From positions 1 to 27,373 of the forward strand of contig DDXV01000050.1 of NCBI GenBank assembly GCA_002347815.1: DNA of 27,373 nucleotides. The letters run 5' to 3'. This DNA comes from Syntrophaceae bacterium UBA2251 (lineage in GTDB: Bacteria > Desulfobacterota > Syntrophia > Syntrophales > UBA2251). Position numbers and translations under genes: made by a program. Of this stretch, positions 7,414 through 15,181 are shown in pieces. The notes below the pieces were generated by a model, which saw only the letters and a list, made by a program, of their open reading frames with translations, was not told the origin of the DNA and did no database searches. How positions within the stretch are numbered: position 1 is the first letter of the stretch; every line of letters begins with the position of its first letter.

Positions 7414-8382
7414 TTGAAAGCCCATCACATCGTCCCGCTGTTAATGATCTGCCTGTTCGCGTCGTCCGCGGCAGCCGCAACCGGCGTCGTGGAGCGGATC
7501 GTCGCCGTGGTCAACGACGAGATCATCACCTCCTATGAATTGGACAACGCCTTCGAACCCATGGAGAAGCGGATCGAGGCCACCTACAAAGGGCCCAACA
7601 AGGAACGGCTCCTGCAGGAGACGCGGCTGGATATGCTCAAGAAAATGGTCGACAAGCTGTTGCTGGAACAGGAGGCGAAGAAAACGGGGATCGTCGTCAA
7701 GGACGAGGAGGTCATGGATACGATCCGCGACATCGCCCGGCGGCAGAATGTCTCGATGGACGCCCTGAAGCAGGCCCTCGCCAAGGAAGGAACGACCCTG
7801 GAGGCGTACCGGAACGAAATCCGCGAGCAGATGGTCCGGATGCGGATCCTGAGGCGCGATGTCCGATCGAAAATCGCCATCAGCGAAGAGGAGATCGGCG
7901 CGTACTACCTGAAGCACCGTGAAGAGTACGAAGGGAAGGAGGCCGTGCGAATCAAGCAGATCCTGCTCCCCTATTCCGGCGGCCTCGACGAAGAGGGCAA
8001 AAAGAAGCTGCGGGAGCAGGCGGAAACCATCCGGCAGCGGATCATGGCGGGGGAACCTTTCGACCTGATGGCGGCCACCTATTCGCAGGGACCGGCGGCG
8101 GCCCAGGGCGGCGACCTGGGATTCATCGAGAAGGGGCTGATGCTGCCGGAGGTCGATCGGGTCGCCTTCAGCCTCAAGCAGGATGAGGTCAGCGAGCTCA
8201 TCGAATCCTCCCTGGGGCTGCATCTGTTGAAGCTGGTGGACAAGCGCGGCGCGGGCGTCAAGCCCATCGAGGCCGTGCGTCAAGAGATCGTGGATCGGCT
8301 GGAAGAGGGAAAACTGGAAGTGAAGTATGAAGACTGGATGGAAGGGCTGCGCAAACGGTCCCACATTGAAATCCGGCTGTAA
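7414..8382 (+). CDS. SurA-like periplasmic peptidyl-prolyl isomerase
   Basis: The 322-residue protein begins with a signal peptide (residues 1 to about 22, hydrophobic HIVPLLMICLFASSAAAA). A SurA-type N-terminal chaperone region follows (VERIVAVVNDEIITSYEL, 26-43), then one parvulin/PpiC domain (about 176-278, with VRIKQILLPY and GGDLGFIEKG), and a short C-terminal helix. SurA of E. coli has two parvulin domains; this form has one. The family folds outer-membrane proteins in the periplasm. The start chosen is TTG 7414, because AAAGGAG lies 8-9 bases before it and it places the signal peptide at the N-terminus. An in-frame ATG at 7336 would overlap mfd and put 26 unlikely residues in front. 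Confidence 0.88.
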   Translation: MKAHHIVPLLMICLFASSAAAATGVVERIVAVVNDEIITSYELDNAFEPMEKRIEATYKGPNKERLLQETRLDMLKKMVDKLLLEQEAKKTGIVVKDEEVMDTIRDIARRQNVSMDALKQALAKEGTTLEAYRNEIREQMVRMRILRRDVRSKIAISEEEIGAYYLKHREEYEGKEAVRIKQILLPYSGGLDEEGKKKLREQAETIRQRIMAGEPFDLMAATYSQGPAAAQGGDLGFIEKGLMLPEVDRVAFSLKQDEVSELIESSLGLHLLKLVDKRGAGVKPIEAVRQEIVDRLEEGKLEVKYEDWMEGLRKRSHIEIRL

Positions 8383-8430
8383 CGCAGGCAGACGCCCGGG
8401 AAGTCCTGCGCCCGCGGACGGGTGGCGCCC

Positions 8431-11256
8431 ATGAACTGCATCCGCATCAAGGGGGCGTCCCAGCACAACCTGAAGAACGTCAGCCTCGACATCCCGCGGG
8501 ACCGGCTCGTCGTCATCACGGGCGTTTCCGGCTCGGGAAAATCGTCGCTCGCCTTCGACACGATCTACGCCGAGGGGCAGCGGCGCTACGTCGAATCCCT
8601 GTCCACGTACGCGCGCCAGTTCATCGGACAGATGGACAAGCCGGACGTGGAATCCATCGAAGGCCTGTCGCCCGCCATTGCCATCGAACAGCGCTCGGCG
8701 AGCCACAATCCCCGGTCCACCGTGGGCACGGTGACGGAGATCTACGATTATCTCCGCCTGCTTTTTGCACGCATCGGCGTCCCCCACTGTTATCAGTGCG
8801 GGCGCGAGATCCGGTCCCAGACGATCGACATGATGATCGACCATGTCCTCGGCCTGCCCGAGAAGACGCGGGTCAACCTGCTGGCCCCCGTCGTCCGCGG
8901 GAAGAAAGGGGAGTTCCAGAAAGAGCTGAAGAAACTGCTCAAGGACGGGTTCGTCCGCGTCCGCGTGGACGGCGAACTGCGGGAGCTGGCCGACGAGATC
9001 GTGCTCGACAAGAACAAGCGTCACGACATCGACTGCCTCGTGGACCGGCTCGTCGTCAAGGAGGGGATCCGCAAGCGCCTGCGCGACTCCCTGGAGACGG
9101 CGGCGGACCTGACGGACGGCCTCGTCCGGGTGGAGGTCGTCGGGGGGGAGGAGATCCTGTTCAGCGAGAAATACGCCTGCCCGGAATGCGGGATCAGCCT
9201 GCCGGAGCTGGCGCCCCGGATGTTCTCGTTCAACACCCCCTACGGGGCCTGCCCCGACTGCGGGGGCCTGGGGTCCAAGATGTATTTCGACGAATCCCTG
9301 ATCGTCCCCGACCCGTCGCTGTCGATCCGGGAAGGCGCCATCGCGCCCTGGGCCGGGCGGAATTCGGTCTTCTTCTTCCAGCGCCTAGACGCCCTGGCCC
9401 AGCACTACCAGTTCGACATCAACACCCCCTTCAACCGCCTGCCGGCAAACATCCGCGAGGCCCTGCTGTACGGCTCCGGCAAGGAAAAGATCAAGTTCTA
9501 CTGGGACCGGCGCGGGCGGCGATTCTTCTACACGAAGGCCTTCGAGGGGATCATCAACAAGCTGGACCGCCGCTACCGGGAAACCACGTCCAACGCCGTC
9601 CGCCTGGATCTCATGAAGTACATCAGCCTGCGCGAATGTCCGGCCTGCCGGGGCGCCAGGCTGAAACGCGAGAGCCTGTCCGTCACCGTCTCCGGCCGCA
9701 ACATCTTCGAGGTCTGCCGCCTGTCGATCCGGGAGTGCCAGGCGTGGTTCGACGCCCTGCCCCTGACGCCCCAGGAGACGCTCATCGCGGAACGGATCCT
9801 GAAGGAGATCCGGGAGCGCCTCCGTTTCCTGATCGACGTGGGCGTGGACTACCTGAGCCTGGAGCGCTCCGCGGACACCCTCTCCGGCGGCGAGGGCCAG
9901 CGCATCCGCCTGGCGACGCAGATCGGCTCGGGCCTGGTGGGGGTCCTCTACGTCCTGGACGAACCGACGGTCGGCCTGCACCAGCGCGACAACGTCCGGC
10001 TGATCCACACCCTCAAGCGCCTGCGCGACCTGGGGAATACGGTGCTCGTCGTCGAGCACGACGCGGACATGATGCTGTCCTCCGATCACATCATCGACAT
10101 GGGGCCCGGCGCCGGCCAGGAGGGGGGCGAGGTCGTCGTCCAGGGATCGCCCGCGGAGGTCTGCCGCTACGGCCCCTCGCTGACGGGCCAGTACCTCTCC
10201 GGGCGGGTCTCGATCCCCCTCCCGGCATCCCGCCGGCCGCGGCCGGGCCGGTTCATCGTCCTCGAGGGGGCGTACGAACACAACCTGAAGGACATCGACA
10301 TCCGCATCCCGGTCGGCGTGTTCACCGCGGTCACCGGCGTCTCCGGCTCGGGGAAGAGCACGCTGGTTATCCGGACCCTGCACAAGATCCTGGAGCGCAA
10401 GCTCTCCCGGCAGCGGGGCCGGATCGGAAAGATCCGGCGCGTCGTCGATCTGGGCGGAATCGAACGGGTCATCATGATCAACCAGCAGCCCATCGGCCGG
10501 ACGCCGCGGTCCAATCCCGTGACCTATACCGGGATCTTCTCCCCGATCCGGGACCTCTTTACCGGGCTTCCCGACGCCCGGATGCGGGGCTACAAGCCGG
10601 GGCGATTCAGTTTCAACGTCAAGGGGGGGCGGTGCGAGGCCTGTGAGGGCAACGGCCTGATCAAGATCGAGATGCACTTCCTGCCCGACGTCTACGTCAC
10701 CTGCGACGTCTGCCACGGACGGCGCTTCAACCCGGACACCCTGGACATCCTCTACAAGGGCAGGAACATCGCCGAGGTCCTGGACCTGACGGTCCTGCAG
10801 GCGCTGGCCTTTTTCGAGAACATCCCGGCCATCCGGTCGAGGCTCCAGCTCCTGTACGACGTCGGCCTGGGCTACCTCCGCCTGGGGCAGTCGGCCACGA
10901 CCCTCTCCGGGGGGGAGGCCCAGCGGATCAAGCTCTCCCGCGAGCTGGGCAAGCGGGCCAACAGCAACACCCTCTACATCCTGGACGAGCCCACCATCGG
11001 CCTGCACTTCGCCGACATCCAGAAGCTCCTGGACGTCCTGATGCGCCTGGTCGACATGGGCAACACCGTGGTCGTCATCGAACACAACCTGGACATCGTC
11101 AAGTCCGCCGACCACATCATCGATCTGGGCCCGGAGGGCGGCCCCGGCGGGGGCCGGATCGTCGCCGCGGGAACGCCCGAGGAGGTGGCCGCCTGCGCGG
11201 ACTCCCTGACCGGCCAGTTCCTCCAGCCGATCCTTTCACGAACGAAACCGGCCTAG
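8431..11256 (+). CDS. uvrA: Excinuclease ABC subunit A
   Basis: UvrA recognises helix-distorting DNA damage and loads UvrB. The 941-residue protein has two ABC ATPase halves. The first has Walker A GVSGSGKSS (31-39), the zinc module CPEC...CPDC (about 250-280), signature LSGGEGQR (near 484) and Walker B LYVLDEPTVGLH (near 507). The second has Walker A GVSGSGKST (near 636), zinc module CEAC...CDVC (about 735-760), signature LSGGEAQR (near 824) and LYILDEPTIGLH (near 850). The start ATG 8431 has only a weak ribosome-binding site; GTG 8422, three codons earlier, is an alternative. It follows the PPIase gene by 48 bases and closes the run that begins with nadA. Confidence 0.97.
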   Translation: MNCIRIKGASQHNLKNVSLDIPRDRLVVITGVSGSGKSSLAFDTIYAEGQRRYVESLSTYARQFIGQMDKPDVESIEGLSPAIAIEQRSASHNPRSTVGTVTEIYDYLRLLFARIGVPHCYQCGREIRSQTIDMMIDHVLGLPEKTRVNLLAPVVRGKKGEFQKELKKLLKDGFVRVRVDGELRELADEIVLDKNKRHDIDCLVDRLVVKEGIRKRLRDSLETAADLTDGLVRVEVVGGEEILFSEKYACPECGISLPELAPRMFSFNTPYGACPDCGGLGSKMYFDESLIVPDPSLSIREGAIAPWAGRNSVFFFQRLDALAQHYQFDINTPFNRLPANIREALLYGSGKEKIKFYWDRRGRRFFYTKAFEGIINKLDRRYRETTSNAVRLDLMKYISLRECPACRGARLKRESLSVTVSGRNIFEVCRLSIRECQAWFDALPLTPQETLIAERILKEIRERLRFLIDVGVDYLSLERSADTLSGGEGQRIRLATQIGSGLVGVLYVLDEPTVGLHQRDNVRLIHTLKRLRDLGNTVLVVEHDADMMLSSDHIIDMGPGAGQEGGEVVVQGSPAEVCRYGPSLTGQYLSGRVSIPLPASRRPRPGRFIVLEGAYEHNLKDIDIRIPVGVFTAVTGVSGSGKSTLVIRTLHKILERKLSRQRGRIGKIRRVVDLGGIERVIMINQQPIGRTPRSNPVTYTGIFSPIRDLFTGLPDARMRGYKPGRFSFNVKGGRCEACEGNGLIKIEMHFLPDVYVTCDVCHGRRFNPDTLDILYKGRNIAEVLDLTVLQALAFFENIPAIRSRLQLLYDVGLGYLRLGQSATTLSGGEAQRIKLSRELGKRANSNTLYILDEPTIGLHFADIQKLLDVLMRLVDMGNTVVVIEHNLDIVKSADHIIDLGPEGGPGGGRIVAAGTPEEVAACADSLTGQFLQPILSRTKPA

Positions 11257-11346
11257 CAACCCCTGAACCGCCGAACGTCTTTTCAGGATTTTCCGATATA
11301 GACGGACTCGCCGAAGGCCATGCCCCGTCCGGGAATGCCGGGCCCT

Positions 11347-11363
11347 CCCGTCTCAAGGACGGG
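11347..11363. other. Small hairpin between convergent uvrA and exporter genes
   Basis: CCCGTC-TCAAG-GACGGG forms a perfect 6-bp stem with a 5-base loop, 3 bases beyond the exporter stop codon. No T-run follows on either strand, so it is at best a weak or factor-assisted terminator of the two convergent units. Confidence 0.3.
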
Positions 11364-11365
11364 CT

Positions 11366-12250
11366 TCAGCGCCGCGGCCCTTCCCGCGGGGGTCCGCTGC
11401 CCCGGAGGTTGGGCAGCACGATCCCGGCGATGATGAGCCCCATCCCCGCGATCTGGACGAAAACGATGTTCTCCCCCAGGACAAGCCAGGCCATGAGCAC
11501 GGTCGTGACCGGCTCGAAGGTGGAGAAGATGGACATGCGGGCGCTGCCGAGCTCGCGGATGGCGAGGAACTGGAAGGCGATGCCCAGGGCCGTGGGGACG
11601 AGGCCGATCGCGAGCGCGAGGAGCAGTTGGCGGGGCGCCAGGCGCAGGATGTCGAGCGGATTGTTGACGAACAGAAAGGGAACCGCCGTGAAGAGGATCA
11701 CGTAGAAGGTGACCGTCAGGGATTTCTCCCCCTTGAGGAAGATCTGGGTCATGATGAGATACACTGAAAAGGTCAGCGTGGTTCCCAGGGCGAACAACAG
11801 CCCGGTCACGTTCAGGGCCTTGAGGAAGGCGTCATAGAAGACCAGGGCGCATCCCCCCATCAGAAGCGCCAGGGAAAGGCCGATCGTCCGGTCCGCCTTC
11901 ATCCGGAAAACGGCGAGGGACAGGAGCGTGACGATGACGGGGTAGAGGTAGAGGATCAGGGCGTTCGTCGACGCGGGGATGTAATTGAGGGCCTTGAAGA
12001 AGCAGGTGCTCTGCCAGCCGTGGAGGACCACCCCGAGGAAGGCGGTCTTGGCCAGGGTGGCCGGACGGATACTGAGCAGGCGGGGATGGCGGATCAGAAG
12101 ATAAAGGCCGAAGACCAGGGCCGCCGTCAGAAACCGGTACTGCAGGAGCGCCATGTCTCTCAGGCCGGTCTGGTAGGCCAACTTGACCAGGATGGCGAGC
12201 ATGCCGAGGCAGAACGCGGAAACGAGCGAATAGATCAGGCCCTTGAGCAT
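11366..12250 (-). CDS. EamA/DMT-family inner-membrane transporter
   Basis: The 294-residue protein is almost wholly hydrophobic, with about ten membrane segments arranged as two EamA repeats (about 5-140 and 148-282). The second repeat ends with FEPVTTVLMAWLVLGENIVFVQIAGMGLI in outline, the pattern by which the family is recognised (E-P-x-x-x-x-x-x-x-x-x-L-x-E). DMT carriers export metabolites such as amino acids or take up nucleotide sugars; the substrate cannot be read from the sequence. The start is ATG 12250, preceded by GGAAGAG, and it coincides with the first membrane helix. A longer reading to 12484 lacks hydrophobic or conserved sequence and runs through the promoters. The gene stands alone, behind its own promoter. 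Confidence 0.88.
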   Translation of the reverse strand: MLKGLIYSLVSAFCLGMLAILVKLAYQTGLRDMALLQYRFLTAALVFGLYLLIRHPRLLSIRPATLAKTAFLGVVLHGWQSTCFFKALNYIPASTNALILYLYPVIVTLLSLAVFRMKADRTIGLSLALLMGGCALVFYDAFLKALNVTGLLFALGTTLTFSVYLIMTQIFLKGEKSLTVTFYVILFTAVPFLFVNNPLDILRLAPRQLLLALAIGLVPTALGIAFQFLAIRELGSARMSIFSTFEPVTTVLMAWLVLGENIVFVQIAGMGLIIAGIVLPNLRGSGPPREGPRR

Positions 12251-12341
12251 GCCTCTCTTCCGGTATGGGCGATGGGGGGCGTACGGCGTTTCCCGGGATG
12301 CGCGGATGCGGGCTCCGGGAAGGCCACGTCCCGCGCCGCCG

Positions 12342-12370
12342 TTTATAGGCAATTCCCGCCGGTTTGTAAA
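12342..12370 (-). promoter_or_regulatory. Sigma-70 promoter of the EamA transporter gene
   Basis: TTTACA (12370 down to 12365), a 17-base spacer and TATAAA (12347 down to 12342) give five of six matches in each box. Transcription would start near 12335, leaving a leader of about 85 bases before the ATG. Confidence 0.75.
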
Positions 12371-12403
12371 GGGATCATTGGGGCCCGCCCGGCCTTTTTT
12401 TCT

Positions 12404-12432
12404 TTGACAAATCCGGGGCGCAATTTTAGATT
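12404..12432 (+). promoter_or_regulatory. Sigma-70 promoter of the small Cys-rich protein and Dabb genes
   Basis: A perfect TTGACA (12404-12409), a 17-base spacer and TAGATT (12427-12432, four of six) lie back-to-back with the exporter promoter. The predicted start near 12439 is about 32 bases before the first start codon. Confidence 0.75.
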
Positions 12433-12470
12433 CATTCGCAAAATCCATTGAAACCCGGGGAGGAGAGGCG

Positions 12471-12662
12471 ATGGGACAGATCACCGAGAAGGACCGGGCG
12501 ATGGCCCGGCGCTGCGTCGAGTGCCCGGTCTGCCGCCGGGCACGGCGCCGGCAGGCGGGTGTGGCGTTCTGGCTCGTGAAGAACGTCGAGGAGGGACTCT
12601 GCCCGTTCTGCCGGGCCTACGAGAAGGTCTACGGGCGCAAGGCCCACGAACCGGCGCCGTGA
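12471..12662 (+). CDS. 63-residue Cys-rich protein, probable metal binding
   Basis: A short gene with strong translation signals: GGGGAGGAGAGG lies just before ATG 12471, and a consensus promoter lies 40 bases upstream. The protein has C15, C18 and C21 (CVECPVC) and a second pair C44-P-F-C47 separated by about 22 residues, so two CPxC knuckles could hold one zinc or iron ion. An Arg-rich stretch (RRARRRQ, 22-28) lies between them. No family is recognised with confidence. It is the first gene of a two-gene unit with the Dabb protein 50 bases downstream. A rubredoxin-like or zinc-ribbon role is possible but not shown. Confidence 0.75.
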   Translation: MGQITEKDRAMARRCVECPVCRRARRRQAGVAFWLVKNVEEGLCPFCRAYEKVYGRKAHEPAP

Positions 12663-12712
12663 GGCCTCACGAAAACGTCCCGGGGACAGGTCCGGCGGAA
12701 GGGGGAGAGACG

Positions 12713-13000
12713 ATGCTCAAGCATGTGGTGCTCATGACATTCAAGGCCGCGGTCGGCGAGGCCGACGTGGCCGATCTCGAACGCGGACTGGCGGGGTTGC
12801 CCGCCGTGATCCCGGAGATCCGGGGGTACGACTTCGGTCGTGACCGCCGGCCGGAGCGGACGTTCGATTTCGCGCTCGTCTCCACCTTCGACGACGAGGC
12901 CGCCCTGGAGCGCTACAAGCCCCACCCGCGCCACCAGGAGGTCCTGGCCAGGGTCAAGGCCCTGTGCGACGAGATCCGGGCGGTCGATTTCACGTACTGA
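12713..13000 (+). CDS. Dabb-domain (stress-responsive A/B barrel) protein
   Basis: The 95-residue protein matches the Dabb pattern of small dimeric ferredoxin-like alpha-beta barrels. It opens MLKHVVLMTFK, continues with a helix and a GYDFGRD strand, and has the typical FDFALVSTFDDEAALERYKPHPRH segment in outline (F-x-x-A-L-V-x-x-F-x-x-x-x-A-L-x-x-Y-x-x-H-P-x-H). Members range from plant stress proteins to small enzymes; the reaction here is unknown. The start ATG 12713 follows GGGGGAGAG. It shares the promoter of the upstream Cys-rich gene. Confidence 0.85.
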   Translation: MLKHVVLMTFKAAVGEADVADLERGLAGLPAVIPEIRGYDFGRDRRPERTFDFALVSTFDDEAALERYKPHPRHQEVLARVKALCDEIRAVDFTY

Positions 13001-13038
13001 TCCGTTCCGGGGCGGGAAGGGAAGAGGTCATGCCGTCC

Positions 13039-13060
13039 GTCCGCCGCTTCGAAGGCGGGC
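13039..13060. other. Hairpin between convergent Dabb and nadD genes
   Basis: GTCCGCC (13039-13045) pairs with GGCGGGC (13054-13060), including one G-T pair, around an 8-base loop. It lies at the junction of two convergent genes, directly beyond the nadD stop codon. Without a T-run it is a possible weak terminator only. Confidence 0.3.
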
Positions 13061-13061
13061 C

Positions 13062-13706
13062 TTAAACGTAAAGCGCGTTTTTCCGGATGTAATGGCGGAC
13101 GACGTCGGGGACGAGGTAGTGGATGGATTGGCCCGCCCGGACCCGGGCGCGGATCCGCGAGGCCGCGATGTCGAGGAAGGTGACCTCCCGGAAATAGATG
13201 ACCTGGCCGGTGGGTCCCCGATAGCCCCGGGCCGCTTCATCGTAGGCGAAGCGGGCGGCGAAGGCGGCGGGCAGGATGCCGTCGAGCCCCCGGTTTTCAT
13301 AGCCGGGGCGCGTCATGACGACGAAATGGCACAGGACGAGGAGGTTCTCCCAGTCCTTCCACGTCTGGATGGCATGGAAGGCGTCCTGGCCGACGATGAA
13401 GTACAGCTCCAGGTCCTTCAGGTACTTGCCGAGGAAGTACTGGACCGTCTCCACCGAAAACGACATCCCCTCCCGCTCGTGCTCCACGCCGGAGAAGGAA
13501 AAGGACGGATTGCCCTCGATGGCGAGTTTGACCATCTGCTCGCGGTGGTAGAAGGCGGTGATGTCGGCCTCCAGTTTATGCGGGGGACGCGACGCCGGAA
13601 CGAAAATGATGCGGTTCAAGTCGAACATCTCCCGGATCTCCTCGGCGCACCGCAGATGGCCGAAGTGGATCGGGTCGTACGTTCCGCCCAGAAGTCCCCA
13701 TTTCAT
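13062..13706 (-). CDS. nadD: Nicotinate-nucleotide adenylyltransferase NadD
   Basis: NadD adenylylates nicotinate mononucleotide to deamido-NAD, a cytoplasmic step common to NAD synthesis and salvage. The 214-residue protein carries the nucleotidyltransferase motif GGTYDPIHFGHL (7-18, with H14 and H17) and the C-terminal signature ASRIRARVRAG (182-192), a variant of the usual ISST-x-[IV]R. The start ATG 13706 overlaps the proA stop codon as ATGA, a sign of translational coupling. In many deltaproteobacteria and firmicutes proA and nadD lie within obgE-proB-proA-nadD-rsfS; here neither obgE-proB nor rsfS is adjacent. Confidence 0.94.
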   Translation of the reverse strand: MKWGLLGGTYDPIHFGHLRCAEEIREMFDLNRIIFVPASRPPHKLEADITAFYHREQMVKLAIEGNPSFSFSGVEHEREGMSFSVETVQYFLGKYLKDLELYFIVGQDAFHAIQTWKDWENLLVLCHFVVMTRPGYENRGLDGILPAAFAARFAYDEAARGYRGPTGQVIYFREVTFLDIAASRIRARVRAGQSIHYLVPDVVRHYIRKNALYV

Positions 13707-14959
13707 GTTCTCACCTGTCCGTTTCCGTAGATGATGAATTTGGTCGTCGTCAGTTCCTCCAGCCCCATGGGACCGAAGGCGTGCAGCTTGGTCGTGCTGA
13801 TGCCGATCTCCGCCCCCAGCCCAAGCTCGAAGCCGTCGCTGAAGCGGGTCGAGGCATTGACGAGGACCGTGGAGGAGTTGACCTCGTTCAGGAACCGCTG
13901 CGCCCGCGTGTAATTCTCCGTCAGGATGGCCTCCGTGTGGAGCGAGCCGTACCGGCGGATGTGGGCGATGGCCTCGTCCAGGTCGGCCACCACGCGGATC
14001 GAGAGGACGAGATCCAGGTATTCCCGGGACCAGTCGTCTTCCGTGGCCGGCTCCAGATCGGGCAGGAGGGCGCGCGCCTGGGGGCAGCCCTTGAGCAGCA
14101 CGCCCGCCTCCCGCAATCGCCCCGCCACGACGGGCAGGAAGGCGGGCGCGGCCGCCGCGTGGATCAGGAGCGTCTCCATGGCGTTGCAGACGCCGGGGCG
14201 CTGCGTTTTTGCATTCAAACAGATCGGGACCGCCCGGTCGAGATCGGCGTCGGCGTCGACGAAGATGTGGCAGACGCCCTTGTAGTGCTTGATCACCGGG
14301 ATCCTCGACTGGCTCACGACGGCGCGGATCAGGTCTTCCCCGCCCCGCGGGATGATCAGATCGATCCATTCGTCGAGTTGAAGCATCTCATGGACGGCCT
14401 CGCGATCGGTCAGCGGAATCGCCTGGATGGCGGCTGCCGGGAGACCGTGGGCGCCCAGGACGTCGGTCAGGCAGGCGGCGATGGCCAGGTTGGAATGGAT
14501 GGCCTCCGATCCGCCCCGCAGGATGACGGCGTTTCCCGACTTCAGGCACAGCGCCGCGGCGTCCGCGGTGACGTTCGGTCGCGATTCGTAGATGATGCCG
14601 ATGACGCCGAGGGGGATGCGCATGCGGCCGACCAGGAGCCCGTTGGGACGTCGCCACATGCCGGTGACCTTGCCCACCGGATCGGGGAGGGCCGCCACCT
14701 CGCGTAGGCCCTGGGCGATCCCCGCAAGCGTCTGCTCCTTCAGGGTCAGGCGGTCGATCATGGCCGCGGGCAGGCCCTTCTCGCGGGCCGCATTGAGGTC
14801 CCGGGCGTTCTCCGCGATCAGGTGCGCCTGCCGGGCCAGCAGCGCGTCGGCCATCGCGAGGAGGGCCGCATTCTTCCGGTCGGTGGAGACATGGGCCAGG
14901 CTGTCGGCGGCCTGCTTCGCCTCCCGGGCGATTCGAACGATCTGGTCGTGGAGATTCAT
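13703..14959 (-). CDS. proA: Gamma-glutamyl phosphate reductase ProA
   Basis: ProA reduces gamma-glutamyl phosphate to glutamate semialdehyde with NADPH in proline synthesis. The 418-residue length is normal. The aldehyde-dehydrogenase fold is shown by GVIGIIYESRPNVT (118-131), CLKSGNAVILRGGSEA (138-153) and the catalytic cysteine C258 in QRPGVCNAMETLL. The start ATG 14959 has AAGGA eight bases upstream. proB, which makes its substrate, is not in the window. It is the first gene of a two-gene unit with nadD, with which it overlaps by four bases. Confidence 0.96.
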   Translation of the reverse strand: MNLHDQIVRIAREAKQAADSLAHVSTDRKNAALLAMADALLARQAHLIAENARDLNAAREKGLPAAMIDRLTLKEQTLAGIAQGLREVAALPDPVGKVTGMWRRPNGLLVGRMRIPLGVIGIIYESRPNVTADAAALCLKSGNAVILRGGSEAIHSNLAIAACLTDVLGAHGLPAAAIQAIPLTDREAVHEMLQLDEWIDLIIPRGGEDLIRAVVSQSRIPVIKHYKGVCHIFVDADADLDRAVPICLNAKTQRPGVCNAMETLLIHAAAAPAFLPVVAGRLREAGVLLKGCPQARALLPDLEPATEDDWSREYLDLVLSIRVVADLDEAIAHIRRYGSLHTEAILTENYTRAQRFLNEVNSSTVLVNASTRFSDGFELGLGAEIGISTTKLHAFGPMGLEELTTTKFIIYGNGQVRT

Positions 14960-15042
14960 GAACGGGTCCTTTGTGCGCCGTTCGCGGCGCGATCCGGAAG
15001 CGGAGGTCCGGTCCCAAACCGCTCCCGTCGGGCGGCGGACCC

Positions 15043-15071
15043 ACTCTACAAAACACCCTTCCCCGTGTCAA
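15043..15071 (-). promoter_or_regulatory. Sigma-70 promoter of proA-nadD
   Basis: Perfect TTGACA (15071 down to 15066), a 17-base spacer and TAGAGT (15048 down to 15043, four of six). Transcription would start near 15036, giving a leader of about 77 bases. Confidence 0.72.
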
Positions 15072-15111
15072 GGCCAATTGCGTCCGGCGGCCGCAGACGC
15101 AAAGGCGACGC

Positions 15112-15140
15112 TTGCCAAGTTCCGGCAGGTCTGTTAAGGT
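15112..15140 (+). promoter_or_regulatory. Candidate promoter of the patatin-like gene
   Basis: TTGCCA (15112-15117), 17 bases, then TAAGGT (15135-15140). The -35 box has five of six consensus bases, the -10 box three. It is divergent from the proA promoter and 42 bases before the patatin start codon. Confidence 0.4.
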
Positions 15141-15181
15141 CGCGGCCGATCGGGGCGGCGGAAACGGGGGGGAGGATCGCG

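Noticed and set aside
4745..7417. 890-codon open frame overlapping mfd on the same strand
   Set aside because: Composition is Arg/Pro/Gly-rich without motifs; it is a shadow of mfd in another frame.
9385..11115. 576-codon open frame antisense to uvrA
   Set aside because: Shadow of uvrA; no motif, and uvrA is complete and conserved over the same stretch.
12251..12484. 78-residue N-terminal extension of the EamA transporter
   Set aside because: It would cross both promoters and is not hydrophobic; ATG 12250 begins at the first membrane helix.
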